From NCBI RefSeq assembly GCF_011290685.1, contig NZ_JAANYN010000002.1:675347-739346 (forward strand): a stretch of 64,000 bases of DNA. Direction: 5' to 3'. Position 1 is the stretch's first letter. Every line of letters starts with the position of its first letter. The stretch comes from Cyclobacterium plantarum. GTDB taxonomy: Bacteria > Bacteroidota > Bacteroidia > Cytophagales > Cyclobacteriaceae. A program made the position numbers and the translations under genes. Positions 54,737 to 63,476 of this stretch are shown here, in pieces. A model generated the notes under the pieces. That model had not been told where the DNA came from. It saw only the letters and a program-made list of their open reading frames with translations, and made no database searches.

Positions 54737-57700
54737 TTAAAATTGAACATTTAAACCCAGCGTAAACGCTTTCATCACTGGCAATCCTGCCACCAGTCCA
54801 ATCCCGGTTTCAGGATCCCAACCTTCCCATTTGGTTAAGGTTACCAGATTCTTTGCGCTTAAGTTTACCTTCAAATTGCTGATTTTCCATTTTTCCAGGA
54901 TTCCTGGATCAAAATTATACGCCAATGAAATATCCTGAAGCCTGACAAAATTTCTTTGATCATAGGGCCTGCCAACAAAACTGGAGGGAAGATCCAACCT
55001 TCTATATTTGGCATTAGGATTCTCCGGCATCCAGTAATCAAAGGGCATGGCATTGGAATACGTAAGCTGATCCCGCTTAAACAATGCTCCGGAAGCATAC
55101 GGACTTCCATCCCCATAATAAAAATCACTACCTCCCTGAATGGAGTTTACAAATACATACAAGGACAAATTTTTATAGCGCAAAGTATTGGCAAAACCCA
55201 ACCTATAGGAGGGATCCCTGTATCCTAAAATTTTCCGATCATTAGGTGATATTGAACCATCTTCATCCACATCGTTCAGGCGATAGGTACCTGGGAAAAA
55301 CCCCTGTGGAACTTCATCATCCAACTGCCACATTCCGATTACCTCATAATCGAATACAACATTTTGAGGCTCCCCAATAAAAAGCTGGTTGGTAACAATA
55401 TCATCTTCCATTCCATCATTGTTATTGTCTACTCCCAAAATAGACTTAATTTGGTTTCTGTTTCTGGAGAAATTTAGGGTGGATTGCCAGGAAAAATCTC
55501 CCATTCTAACCAATTCCCCAGTTAGAGAAAATTCGATACCATGATTAAAAACTTCTCCGATATTTGTGGCAATATTTGAAAAACCAGTTGTTTGAGGAAT
55601 CTGGATATTGTAAAGAATATCTTCGGTGTTATTGCTGTAATATTCTATATTTCCAAACAATCTGGAGTTCAACATATCAAAATCTACTCCTATATTAAGT
55701 CCGGTAGTAGTCTCCCAGGCCAAATTTGGATTTGCCATGGTGGTAATCCACTGTCCAATAGTTGCCGATCCCCCGTCGCCAAACACCCTGCTGGGGGCAG
55801 CGTTCATTCTTGCCTGGGTTTCATACCTTCCTACACCCCTCCTGGCAGTCTGCCCGTAAGAGGCCCTGACTTTGAGAAATTCTATCAGGCTGTTATCGAA
55901 AAAACCTTCTTCACTCACTACCCAACCAAATGCAACAGAAGGAAAGATCCCAAATTTATTATTGGCGCCAAAACCTGAAAAACCATCTCTTCTGACAGTT
56001 GCTGTGAAAAGGTATCGGTCCTTGTATCCATACAAAATTCTGCCCATATTATATAAACTCGACTCTTCCTCTCCGCCAGAGGTAATGATATTAAGAGAAG
56101 GGTCTCCGGCCTGTAATCTGTAAAAACCCAAGGTCGGATTGGAGAAATTCTGAGCAGACGCATTAGTAAAACTCGTCTGTATTTTTTCTACTCCATATAA
56201 AAATGTCAAGCTTAACCTATGGTCATCTGCAAAACGTTTCTCATAACTCAAGATATTATCGAGTATATAACTGTAATAATAATTGGAATTTTTGAATCCA
56301 GAACCAGTGAAGTTAGCACCCCAAGGGTTGAATTGATTATTAGTGTTATTCCTATAATTATGACCATAGTTTAAACGGTAATTGAAGCCTGGGAGGAATG
56401 GGAGTTTTACATCAAAATGAAAATTACCGAATAAATTCAACCTTTTATCACTATCATCTATTTGAGTCTGTAGGAACGGATTCAACCCGAGTCCTTCAGG
56501 CTGTAATTCATAATTTCCCTCACTATCGTATATGGGAGCGAATGGCTGTAAATGAAAAACGGTGCCGACCCCTGGAGAAACTCCGGAGTAATCACTAGAG
56601 GTCAAGAACGTTTCCATACCAAAGGTTAACCAATCCGTGATTTTGGTATCAAAATTAGCGGTGATATTGATCCTATTATACAGGTCATTTTTAATAAAAC
56701 CTTTCTGATCCGTTATTCCTGCAGCAATAAAATAACCTGAATTCGCTGTTCGTCCCCGTATGCTTAGATCATGGGTGTGAATATGTCCGTCTCCGGTAAA
56801 TAATCCCCACCAATCGTTATCCCTGTCATTCTGATATCCTTCCGAAATCTGTTGGGTCTTCAAATAAGGAGTCACAACAAAATCAGGATTGGGTTGCAGG
56901 TAATCAGGTGCCATTCTACTTTGCTCCCAGAAAACATCTGGTAAGAAGGCTTTGTTTTCAGCCGTATTTCTGGGTCTGATATTTTTAGTAGGAACCTGAA
57001 GGGTATATTGGCCGGAGTAGTTGATGATGGGTTTTCCTATTTCAACACCTTTTTTTGAGGTTAGGAGGATCACTCCATTTGCTGCTTGAGAACCATAGAT
57101 AGCTGCGGCACTTCCATCTTTCAGCACTTCTACTGACTGGATTTGAGCGGGGTTGATATCGATAATATTACCCCTGTAGATAATGCCGTCGAGCACTATT
57201 AATGGGGCATTGTCTCCCGCACTGCTTGAAAGCGTATTTTGCCCCCTCACTTCAATCCGTGGATCTTGCCCGGATTGGGTGATGGCACCAACATTTAGCC
57301 CTGGGATCCTTCCTTGTAGGGATTGAAGCAAACTGACATTTGGTAGTTCATTTTGTTGTTCAATATCCACACTGGAGATGGCTCCTGTCAGGTCTCTTTT
57401 CCTTACTGCTCCATAGCCTACCACCACTACTTCTTCCAGGGACGATTGATCCTCCAGAAGCGTGATGGAAAAATCCGTTTGATTACCCACCATAATGCGC
57501 TGTGACTGGTACCCGATAAAAGAAATCAACAATACCGCCCCTTCTTCTGCCTCCAGGCTGAATTTGCCATCGATGTCCGTGGCCGTTCCCGTTGTGGTGC
57601 CTTCTACCAATACCGTAGCCCCGGGAATTGGTGCGCCGTTTACATCGGTGACCGTTCCGGTGACTGGTACCCAGTCCCAATCAACCATGGTCTGGACCTC

Positions 57701-58069
57701 AGGTTGCACGTTGGAAACCACATCAATGGTGTGGTTCATCTGCCGAAAACTCAGGCTTAACTGTTGACCGGCATCTTTTAGCCGGTCTTCAACCGTTCCA
57801 GTATCGTTCTTAAATTGGATGATTTGGGATTTATCCAATCCCTGATTCTCGTAGGCAAACTTAAAAGGGGTGTTTCTTTCTACTTCTTTAAAAAATTGCC
57901 GGACACTAAGTGCCTGCGCCGATAAATTGATATTTACCTCTTCTATGCGTTTGTATTGGCCCTTTGCTTGCATGATGCTGGCAAAATTGACCAGCAGCAT
58001 TTGTAAAATTAAGCCATATAGAAAGCCTTTGGACAACATGAGGATTGCCGTTAGTAATTTATTTTTCAT
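54737..58069 (-). CDS. susC-like: SusC/RagA-family TonB-dependent transporter with STN domain (locus D)
   Basis: An importer of 1110 residues. Signal peptide to about 36, STN domain about 42-117 (SVRQFFKEVERNTPFKFAYE), CarboxypepD_reg-like domain about 136-210, EEVVVVGYGAVRKRDLTG at about 213, plug (RIEVRGQNTLSSSAGDNAPL, SVEVLKDGSAAAIYGSQAAN), then the barrel ending FTLGLNVQF. The STN domain pairs it with the FecR encoded 148 bp upstream. The CarboxypepD_reg coding segment (57430-57630) is nearly shared with the locus C gene. The start codon is preceded on its own strand by an A-rich CAAAATT, typical of Bacteroidota leaders. Confidence 0.95.
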   Translation of the reverse strand: MKNKLLTAILMLSKGFLYGLILQMLLVNFASIMQAKGQYKRIEEVNINLSAQALSVRQFFKEVERNTPFKFAYENQGLDKSQIIQFKNDTGTVEDRLKDAGQQLSLSFRQMNHTIDVVSNVQPEVQTMVDWDWVPVTGTVTDVNGAPIPGATVLVEGTTTGTATDIDGKFSLEAEEGAVLLISFIGYQSQRIMVGNQTDFSITLLEDQSSLEEVVVVGYGAVRKRDLTGAISSVDIEQQNELPNVSLLQSLQGRIPGLNVGAITQSGQDPRIEVRGQNTLSSSAGDNAPLIVLDGIIYRGNIIDINPAQIQSVEVLKDGSAAAIYGSQAANGVILLTSKKGVEIGKPIINYSGQYTLQVPTKNIRPRNTAENKAFLPDVFWEQSRMAPDYLQPNPDFVVTPYLKTQQISEGYQNDRDNDWWGLFTGDGHIHTHDLSIRGRTANSGYFIAAGITDQKGFIKNDLYNRINITANFDTKITDWLTFGMETFLTSSDYSGVSPGVGTVFHLQPFAPIYDSEGNYELQPEGLGLNPFLQTQIDDSDKRLNLFGNFHFDVKLPFLPGFNYRLNYGHNYRNNTNNQFNPWGANFTGSGFKNSNYYYSYILDNILSYEKRFADDHRLSLTFLYGVEKIQTSFTNASAQNFSNPTLGFYRLQAGDPSLNIITSGGEEESSLYNMGRILYGYKDRYLFTATVRRDGFSGFGANNKFGIFPSVAFGWVVSEEGFFDNSLIEFLKVRASYGQTARRGVGRYETQARMNAAPSRVFGDGGSATIGQWITTMANPNLAWETTTGLNIGVDFDMLNSRLFGNIEYYSNNTEDILYNIQIPQTTGFSNIATNIGEVFNHGIEFSLTGELVRMGDFSWQSTLNFSRNRNQIKSILGVDNNNDGMEDDIVTNQLFIGEPQNVVFDYEVIGMWQLDDEVPQGFFPGTYRLNDVDEDGSISPNDRKILGYRDPSYRLGFANTLRYKNLSLYVFVNSIQGGSDFYYGDGSPYASGALFKRDQLTYSNAMPFDYWMPENPNAKYRRLDLPSSFVGRPYDQRNFVRLQDISLAYNFDPGILEKWKISNLKVNLSAKNLVTLTKWEGWDPETGIGLVAGLPVMKAFTLGLNVQF

Positions 58070-58191
58070 AATTTTGAGTGTTTATTGGAAATTAATTTCA
58101 ATAGGCCTGGTCTATTGATGGCCCCATTCCCCAATGTGCACCATCTTTAGACCAGCTCAGGGCCGGTTGGTTTTGCCAACCGGCTTTTTTT
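58069..58191 (+). ncRNA. Candidate cis-antisense small RNA in the fecR-susC gap (locus D)
   Basis: On the plus strand, opposite to the genes, an exact Bacteroidota -7 element TAATTTTG (TAnnTTTG, 58069-58076) lies 21 bases after a -33-like ATTG (58044-58047). It is followed by a long hairpin (CTGGTCTA, two mismatches, GATGG at 58107-58121; CCATC and TAGACCAG at 58141-58155) and a strong terminator (58162-58191). A transcript starting near 58083 would be about 110 nt and complementary to the whole susC leader. One caution is that the -7 match overlaps the complement of the susC start codon and its A-rich leader, so part of it is expected by chance. The model is DonS-type RNA of Bacteroides fragilis. 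Confidence 0.45.
58162..58191 (+). terminator. Strong terminator on the strand opposite to susC (locus D)
   Basis: GCCGGTTGG (58162-58170) pairs perfectly with CCAACCGGC (58176-58184) over a TTTTG loop and is followed by seven Ts (58185-58191). The T-run is on the plus strand only. On the gene strand the A-run precedes the stem. It would stop antisense RNA 26 bp before the end of fecR. Confidence 0.85.
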
Positions 58192-58217
58192 ATGGAGCAT
58201 GTATGTATACCATCATT

Positions 58218-59252
58218 CTAAAATTTTAAGTAAACTACTTTTTCTTTTATACTGAATTGAAAGTGCTGTATATAGGCAATACTGCCCAATACCTCTTCGA
58301 GAGTCTGCTCCTTGTACTCTCCCGAAAACTGCCAGGATGCAGGTGTTTCATTTTTTAACATAAACTTTACCCCATACCAGTTTTCCAGAGTATGCAGCAC
58401 CTCTTTTAAATTAGCACTTTCAAATCGAATCCAGCCCTCTTTCCAGGCCAGAACCAGATTTGGATCAAAACTTGCTACTTTTTGCCGTCCGGATGCGACC
58501 TCATGGTGCAGGGATTGACCCGGTTTCAACACTACGGGCTCAGTGGATGCCTTTTTTGACACCTTCACGCTTCCGGATACCAACGAAATATCGATAGTGG
58601 TCTGAAGCTGATTCCGAACATTAAAAGTTGTTCCCAAAACCGTAGTCAGCAATCCATTTGTTTCTACATAAAAGGGCCTCAAGCTATCTTTCTCCACTTC
58701 AAAATAGGCCTCCCCAATCAGTCGAACCCTCCTTTCTGAGGAGTCAAAAGGTTGGGGGAAATATAAACTGCTATTGGCATTAAGCCATATCCGGCTACCG
58801 TCTCCCAATGTCAGCTGCAGTTTTTCTCCGGGCATGGTTGTTTTTTCAATCCATACAGGATCAATTTCTACCAGATTAATTTCTGTTGGTTGTTTGGAAA
58901 GCCACCAACCCAACCCAAAACTAAGCAACAAAATGGCTGCAATCCGCTGAAATTGCCCGGCGCCTTTCCAGATGGGGAATCCCAGCCGGACTGAGCTATT
59001 TTTTTTAATCTTCTTCGGTCTCACCTTCTTATCATGCAATAGCTGCTGTAGGATTTCCTCACGGACTCCTTCAGCGGCCTTGGGTTCCGGGTAGCGGACG
59101 CGAAGCAGAATTTCCCTGGCTTTCTTTAATTCTCCTTTCTGCTCTGGATTGGCAGCCATCCACCTGGACCAATAAGCATCCAATTGCTCATTGGGTTGCT
59201 TCACCCAGGCTACAAATTCCTGGTTGGCTAAAAAATCCTCTTTGGTTTTCAT
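58218..59252 (-). CDS. fecR-like: FecR-family anti-sigma factor (locus D)
   Basis: An inner-membrane anti-sigma factor of 344 residues. Cytoplasmic N-terminal part (1-105, with EFVAWVKQPNEQLDAYWSRW), one membrane segment (FQRIAAILLLSFGLGWWLS, about 100-118), FecR domain (TTMPGEKLQLTLGDGSRIWL, RLIGEAYFEVEKDSLRPFYV, TVLGTTFNVRNQ) and a C-terminal DUF4974/STN-like domain (TLENWYGVKFMLKNE to the end). It acts with the SusC STN domain and the sigma factor at 59761-60369. About 500 bp, including a repeat element, separate it from the sigma gene. Confidence 0.93.
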   Translation of the reverse strand: MKTKEDFLANQEFVAWVKQPNEQLDAYWSRWMAANPEQKGELKKAREILLRVRYPEPKAAEGVREEILQQLLHDKKVRPKKIKKNSSVRLGFPIWKGAGQFQRIAAILLLSFGLGWWLSKQPTEINLVEIDPVWIEKTTMPGEKLQLTLGDGSRIWLNANSSLYFPQPFDSSERRVRLIGEAYFEVEKDSLRPFYVETNGLLTTVLGTTFNVRNQLQTTIDISLVSGSVKVSKKASTEPVVLKPGQSLHHEVASGRQKVASFDPNLVLAWKEGWIRFESANLKEVLHTLENWYGVKFMLKNETPASWQFSGEYKEQTLEEVLGSIAYIQHFQFSIKEKVVYLKF

Positions 59253-59467
59253 GCAGTTTATTCTTCTCCTTTACTGTAAATGCAGCAATCCATCCAAACA
59301 ACACCTAATAAATCTGAATTTTTTAATAAATATTGTTAGTAATTAAAAAATGTCCTGCCGCATTCCAAAAATATTAGACACAAAGACTGAGGAAGATAGT
59401 GACCAAGAGAGGGGACTGAGAGACTTAAGGACGAAAAGATGACGTGATGATTTGATGGGTTGATTTG

Positions 59468-59631
59468 GTCCTCACTGCGAGGGTAAGTATTGAGATAAAA
59501 GGGGATCGCAGGACTCGTCACACCCGCGGTAGTCTGTCGGAATATGTTCTGTACTACCATATTTATTACCATTCCACAAATTTATTGGGTGTCCGATTCG
59601 AATCAGATCGCTTTCTTGCGCTTGCAATGAC
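59468..59631. repeat. MITE-like interspersed repeat, degenerate
   Basis: About 164 bp beginning GTCCTCACTGCGAGG and ending CTTGCAATGAC, with internal GGGGATCGCAGGACTC near the left end and CAGATCGCTTTCTTGCGC near the right. The ends are imperfect inverted repeats resembling the widespread element whose ends read TCATTGCGAG and GATTGCTTCG. No open frame of interest. It lies in the fecR-sigma gap of locus D. The rest of this gap (59253-59760) shows nothing recognisable. Confidence 0.5.
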
Positions 59632-59760
59632 GAAAACGGTAAATTTAAAAACGTAGCCCTCTGAGGTTCTTTTAGGCCTCTGTGAAAAAAAATGTCTTGC
59701 AATGCTAAACGAATTTATCGGTTTTAGAGATGATTTTAATGGACATGAGGTAGAGGACTA

Positions 59761-60369
59761 TTACCGGAGGGTTTTCCGCAAAAAACCAAGTGCTTTATAC
59801 ATCAGGTTACGGGTGGTATGATCACTGTCCATTCCCATTAATTCCCGGATCTCAGCATAGGACAGGCCTTCATAAAAAAAATAATAGATGATCTCTTTTT
59901 TTCTGGGACTCAACCTGGAAATGGCCCGGTTCAGGGCGGTGACTTTTTCCAGATCCAACTGCTGATCGATCAAATGCTGCTCGGGAGACAAAACAAAATC
60001 AAAACCATGCTCACCCGGCAGGGGCTGTCTTCTGCCTTCCCAGCGACTTTGTTGCTGATATAGCTTCCTCTTCAGGCATTTCAGCAAATAAAACTTGATA
60101 TGATCGGTAGAGCTCACTTTTTCCCGAAGCTTCTTGAGCTCAAAAAACACTTCCTGAATGCCATCTTTGGTTAGGGATTCGTCCAAACTGATTCGCATGC
60201 CATAAGCATACAAATGGTCAAAATACTGCTCATAGATCTGTATAAATGCCGCATCACTACCCTTACGGAATTGATCCCATAATACTGAATCCGGGGTTAC
60301 TTTATTTGATGAAAATCCATTTTCAATAACAATGGCTTCCACATTGAGTTTGGAATGAATTGCGGTCAT
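59761..60369 (-). CDS. ECF RNA polymerase sigma factor (locus D)
   Basis: A sigma-70 ECF protein of 202 residues. Region 2 is in DAAFIQIYEQYFDHLYAYGM and TKDGIQEVFFELKKLREKV (about 33-82). Region 4 is in AISRLSPRKKEIIYYFFYEG and LSYAEIRELMGMDSDHTTRN (about 150-190). It ends right after region 4 (GFLRKTLR), without the hydrophobic tail of the other two sigma factors. It is the presumed activator of locus D, controlled by the FecR at 58218-59252. A candidate housekeeping promoter lies 75-107 bp upstream. Confidence 0.93.
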   Translation of the reverse strand: MTAIHSKLNVEAIVIENGFSSNKVTPDSVLWDQFRKGSDAAFIQIYEQYFDHLYAYGMRISLDESLTKDGIQEVFFELKKLREKVSSTDHIKFYLLKCLKRKLYQQQSRWEGRRQPLPGEHGFDFVLSPEQHLIDQQLDLEKVTALNRAISRLSPRKKEIIYYFFYEGLSYAEIRELMGMDSDHTTRNLMYKALGFLRKTLR

Positions 60370-60443
60370 GATAGGGTTTATTGGTGCATTAGCCCTAAAA
60401 ATAATGAAAAATCATGAAAAATCTAAAAAAATCCAAATATTAT

Positions 60444-60476
60444 CAAATCTATTTTTTATCCCCTACTTTTACCAAT
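60444..60476 (-). promoter_or_regulatory. Candidate Bacteroidota-type promoter of the locus D sigma gene
   Basis: Read on the minus strand, a -33-like ATTG (60473-60476) is followed after 21 bases by TAGATTTG (60444-60451), an exact match to the TAnnTTTG -7 consensus of the primary sigma factor of Bacteroidota. The start would be about 65-70 bp before the sigma gene ATG and after the stop of the small ORF at 60557-60685. Confidence 0.45.
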
Positions 60477-60556
60477 GTATACCTATAACTTTTGTCAAAT
60501 ATTCGATCACTTTCAATAAAGTAATGGTCTACTTTTGTCATAGTTTGACTATAAAA

Positions 60557-60685
60557 TTATTCGTCCATTTTTTTTTTGAATTTTTGACGGTTCAGGCAAC
60601 AGAAAAAAAATAATCCCGTAAATAGGGCCCAGTAAAATCCAAACCTTGTAGGGTCCAAAGATCCCAATGGATTAACCATCATCAT
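60557..60685 (-). CDS. Possible small membrane protein (42 residues)
   Basis: A minus-strand frame between GH78 and the sigma gene, starting at the first of three ATGs and reading MMMVNPLGSLDPTRFGFYWA, then a hydrophobic stretch (LFTGLFFFCCL) and a basic tail (NRQKFKKKMDE). The same frame stays open and hydrophobic for 15 codons upstream (QTVSLILGLLGSFT) back to a TAA. It looks like a two-helix membrane protein whose N-terminal start is lost or uses a rare codon. This may be a 5'-truncated remnant. The family is not recognised with certainty. Confidence 0.35.
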   Translation of the reverse strand: MMMVNPLGSLDPTRFGFYWALFTGLFFFCCLNRQKFKKKMDE

Positions 60686-60764
60686 GGTAAACGACCCTAA
60701 CAAACCCAAAATAAGAGATACTGTTTGTTATTTCCATCATTTGTTATGATCGCTTTAAGTCTTC

Positions 60765-63476
60765 TCAAAACTCCAACACATGCCTACCACTACCCACCAG
60801 CAGCCCGGTATAAGATCGGGCAGAATCTGTCCCCCGAACCAGATCGGATGCGCGTATTTGCTTGCCACTAAGCCGCAGGTTACCTGTCATTCCCACCGGC
60901 AAACGTATTTCAGCTTCTGAATTGCCAGGCACTTCTACTTCCCAGCGAATCGTTTCCCCTTGCTTTTTCCAATGTGACCGGATCCAGCCGTAGGGGGATT
61001 GATGCCCGGCCTCCACCCATTCCAAATCATTATCAAAGGAGGGCTGGATCAGTATCTTTTCAAATCCGGGATACTCTTCCATCGGACGTATGCCGGCCAG
61101 CCCCTTATAAAAATAGTCCCCGATGGTGCCAAACATGATGTGGTTGCGGCTTTGGGAACCATCCCAATTTTGATACAAGGTATTGGCATTCAATTCGTCC
61201 ACCCAGTACCCCCAACCAGGAAAAGTACGCTTATTGGCCATTTCATACAATATCCTATCCTGCTTGTAATCCATCAAAACATGGAGAATGGACTTGGTAC
61301 CCACTACTCCTGCATCGATATGCCCATCTTTTGCATCAATGGCTTGTAACAAACCTGCCAGAACAGCCGCTTCCTGATCCTTTTCTACCAGCCCAACAAA
61401 CAAGGGAACAGCCTGAGCGGTCTGCCCACCGTGATCGTAGACACCACTTTGCAAATCGTAGTACTTGGCATGAAACGCCTCCCCGATCCTGTCGGCAAGA
61501 TCGGCATAGGTTTGCTGGTCCTGCAGCTCCCCCGCAATCCCAGCCATTCTGGAAAGCATGACACTGAAATAATAAAAAAAGGAGGTTGCCAAAAAAGGTC
61601 CCTGAGTCTTGTTCTCCAACTGTTTGTGGTCGTCAATCCCGAAGTTCAACAAGTACCCGTCGGCATGTGCCCTGAGGTAATCCACATATTTTTTGAGTGC
61701 CGGATAGTAATTTCTGATTATGATAGAATCGCCTGTAAACCGATACAGCTGCCAAGGGACTTCCAGAAATGCTCCTTCCCACTGCGGCCCATAGCCGCGT
61801 TCCGGATCTTCGCTTCGATTATAGGTATACCCCCAGCCACTTGTGGGGATGATTCCGGGAAGATCTCCATTCGGCCGCTGTTCATCCACAAAGTCATCCA
61901 TCCACTTCAGGTAAGCCCGTGTCAGGTCAAAATTATAGCAACCCGTTTCGGCCACCAATAGGGCATCCCCGGTCCAGCCCATCTTTTCCCGGTGCGGACA
62001 ATCGGTAGGATAACCGTGGTAATTGCCCAAAAAAGACCATTGAAAATTTTCCTGCAGCTGATTGAACATGTCATTCGAACTTCTGAAATAACCCTTTTCG
62101 GCAAGATCCGTGTGGACCACATCGGCTTGTATATCCAATAATTCCACCTCGGGATCACTTCTTGTCACTTCCACATATTGAAATCCCTGGTAGGTAAAGA
62201 TGGGATGCCAGGATTCCTCTCCACCGCCTTTCAGGTAATACCGGTCGGTCTGGGTATCCCCCGTCCAGATAAAGCGGCTGAGTTCTTCCACATCCAAGGT
62301 ACTGTCGGGGTAAATGCGCTCTCCATACCGCATTTTGATACGGGATCCTGCCTGGCCATTGATCCGGATACGTGCCCAGCCGGTAAGGTTCTGACCAAAA
62401 TCCAGCATGAGGGTGCTGTCATTGACCTCCCATTGTTTAATTGTTTTCAGGGATTGGATCATCCTGATGGGTGGCATCACCTGGGCGGATGGTTTGCCTT
62501 CCGGTCCGGAAATTTCTATGGCATGCTGCCAGGAGCCGTCGGCAAATCCAGGAGTTGCCCAACCCGGCATTTCTTTGCGGGCATCATAGCTTTCACCGTT
62601 GTGCACCCCGTCGAAAATGATGGGGCCGGATTGGGTAACCTTCCAGGTGGCATCGGTCTTGACCAGATGTTCCCTACCCTGCTGGTCGACGATTTCCAAT
62701 TGTGCCATGACCGCTGGCGAAGCTCTCCAGGGGGCCTGATCAAAATCCCAGGCCTCACGGGTGTGTTGGTTGTACCAACCGTTTCCCAGGACAATCCCGA
62801 TTGCATTGTCGCCGGACCTCAGCAAATCCGTGACATCGTGTACCAGGTACTTAACGCGCTTATCGTAGCGGGTTAAAGCCGGATCCAATTCATGATCCCC
62901 TACCTTCCGACCATTGAGTTGCACCTGATGATACCCCAACCCGGAAATGTAAAGTCTTGCCTGCTGAATGCCTTCGTTAATTTGAAACGTTTTGCGAAAA
63001 TAGGGAGCAGGTAGTAAGGGTGGAACGCTATCCACCTCCGGTATGGAAGAAATCCAGGAGGCTTTCCAGCTGGAAGATTGGGTCAGTCCCATTTCAAACC
63101 AAGTATCTTTGCTGGAAGCAGGCTGGTTGTTCCGATCCCAAATGATTACCCTCCAGTAAACTCTTTGCCCGTCCTCAGGCATTTCCCCGGGGTAATTTAC
63201 TCCCTGGGACTGGCTCGAAGAGACCTTCCCGGAATCCCAGATATCCGCCTTCCCGGACTCCAAATTATCCGGTTGGGAGGCTAGAAAAAGTTGATAAGCA
63301 CGTTGTTTGAAACCAGCTTCCGCCTGGATTTGCCAGCCAAAAACCGGTCTTTCCTCCAAACCCAATGGCCGATCAATATGGCTGGTTTTGAGTGAAAGGA
63401 CTTCAAATTTTTGTTTTGGATTGCAAGAAAAGCAAAGGGAAATGATAATAAAAAGAAGGGAATAACGGCGCTTCAT
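60765..63476 (-). CDS. GH78 family alpha-L-rhamnosidase
   Basis: A lipoprotein glycosidase of 903 residues (Cys18 in SLCFSC). N-terminal beta domains (LGLEERPVFGWQIQAEAGFK; APYFRKTFQINEGIQQARLY; LYISGLGYHQVQLNGRKVGD) are followed by the alpha/alpha-barrel catalytic domain with TDCPHREKMGWTGDALLVAE (491-510). This is the Bacteroidota form of the DCPxRDExxGW signature, one residue shorter, with Glu497 as the likely general acid. Further conserved parts are PTSGWGYTYNRSEDPERGYG, WVDELNANTLYQNWDGSQSR and HIMFGTIGDYFYKGLAGIRP. A C-terminal beta domain completes it. It should release terminal alpha-L-rhamnose. Its ATG overlaps the TGA of the upstream gene (ATGA), so the two are translationally coupled. 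It lies upstream of the locus D sigma gene. Confidence 0.95.
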   Translation of the reverse strand: MKRRYSLLFIIISLCFSCNPKQKFEVLSLKTSHIDRPLGLEERPVFGWQIQAEAGFKQRAYQLFLASQPDNLESGKADIWDSGKVSSSQSQGVNYPGEMPEDGQRVYWRVIIWDRNNQPASSKDTWFEMGLTQSSSWKASWISSIPEVDSVPPLLPAPYFRKTFQINEGIQQARLYISGLGYHQVQLNGRKVGDHELDPALTRYDKRVKYLVHDVTDLLRSGDNAIGIVLGNGWYNQHTREAWDFDQAPWRASPAVMAQLEIVDQQGREHLVKTDATWKVTQSGPIIFDGVHNGESYDARKEMPGWATPGFADGSWQHAIEISGPEGKPSAQVMPPIRMIQSLKTIKQWEVNDSTLMLDFGQNLTGWARIRINGQAGSRIKMRYGERIYPDSTLDVEELSRFIWTGDTQTDRYYLKGGGEESWHPIFTYQGFQYVEVTRSDPEVELLDIQADVVHTDLAEKGYFRSSNDMFNQLQENFQWSFLGNYHGYPTDCPHREKMGWTGDALLVAETGCYNFDLTRAYLKWMDDFVDEQRPNGDLPGIIPTSGWGYTYNRSEDPERGYGPQWEGAFLEVPWQLYRFTGDSIIIRNYYPALKKYVDYLRAHADGYLLNFGIDDHKQLENKTQGPFLATSFFYYFSVMLSRMAGIAGELQDQQTYADLADRIGEAFHAKYYDLQSGVYDHGGQTAQAVPLFVGLVEKDQEAAVLAGLLQAIDAKDGHIDAGVVGTKSILHVLMDYKQDRILYEMANKRTFPGWGYWVDELNANTLYQNWDGSQSRNHIMFGTIGDYFYKGLAGIRPMEEYPGFEKILIQPSFDNDLEWVEAGHQSPYGWIRSHWKKQGETIRWEVEVPGNSEAEIRLPVGMTGNLRLSGKQIRASDLVRGTDSARSYTGLLVGSGRHVLEF

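Noticed and set aside
59253-59467. A gene in the sigma-fecR gap of locus D
   Set aside because: Only short frames with no domain; the DNA is AT-rich and partly repeat.
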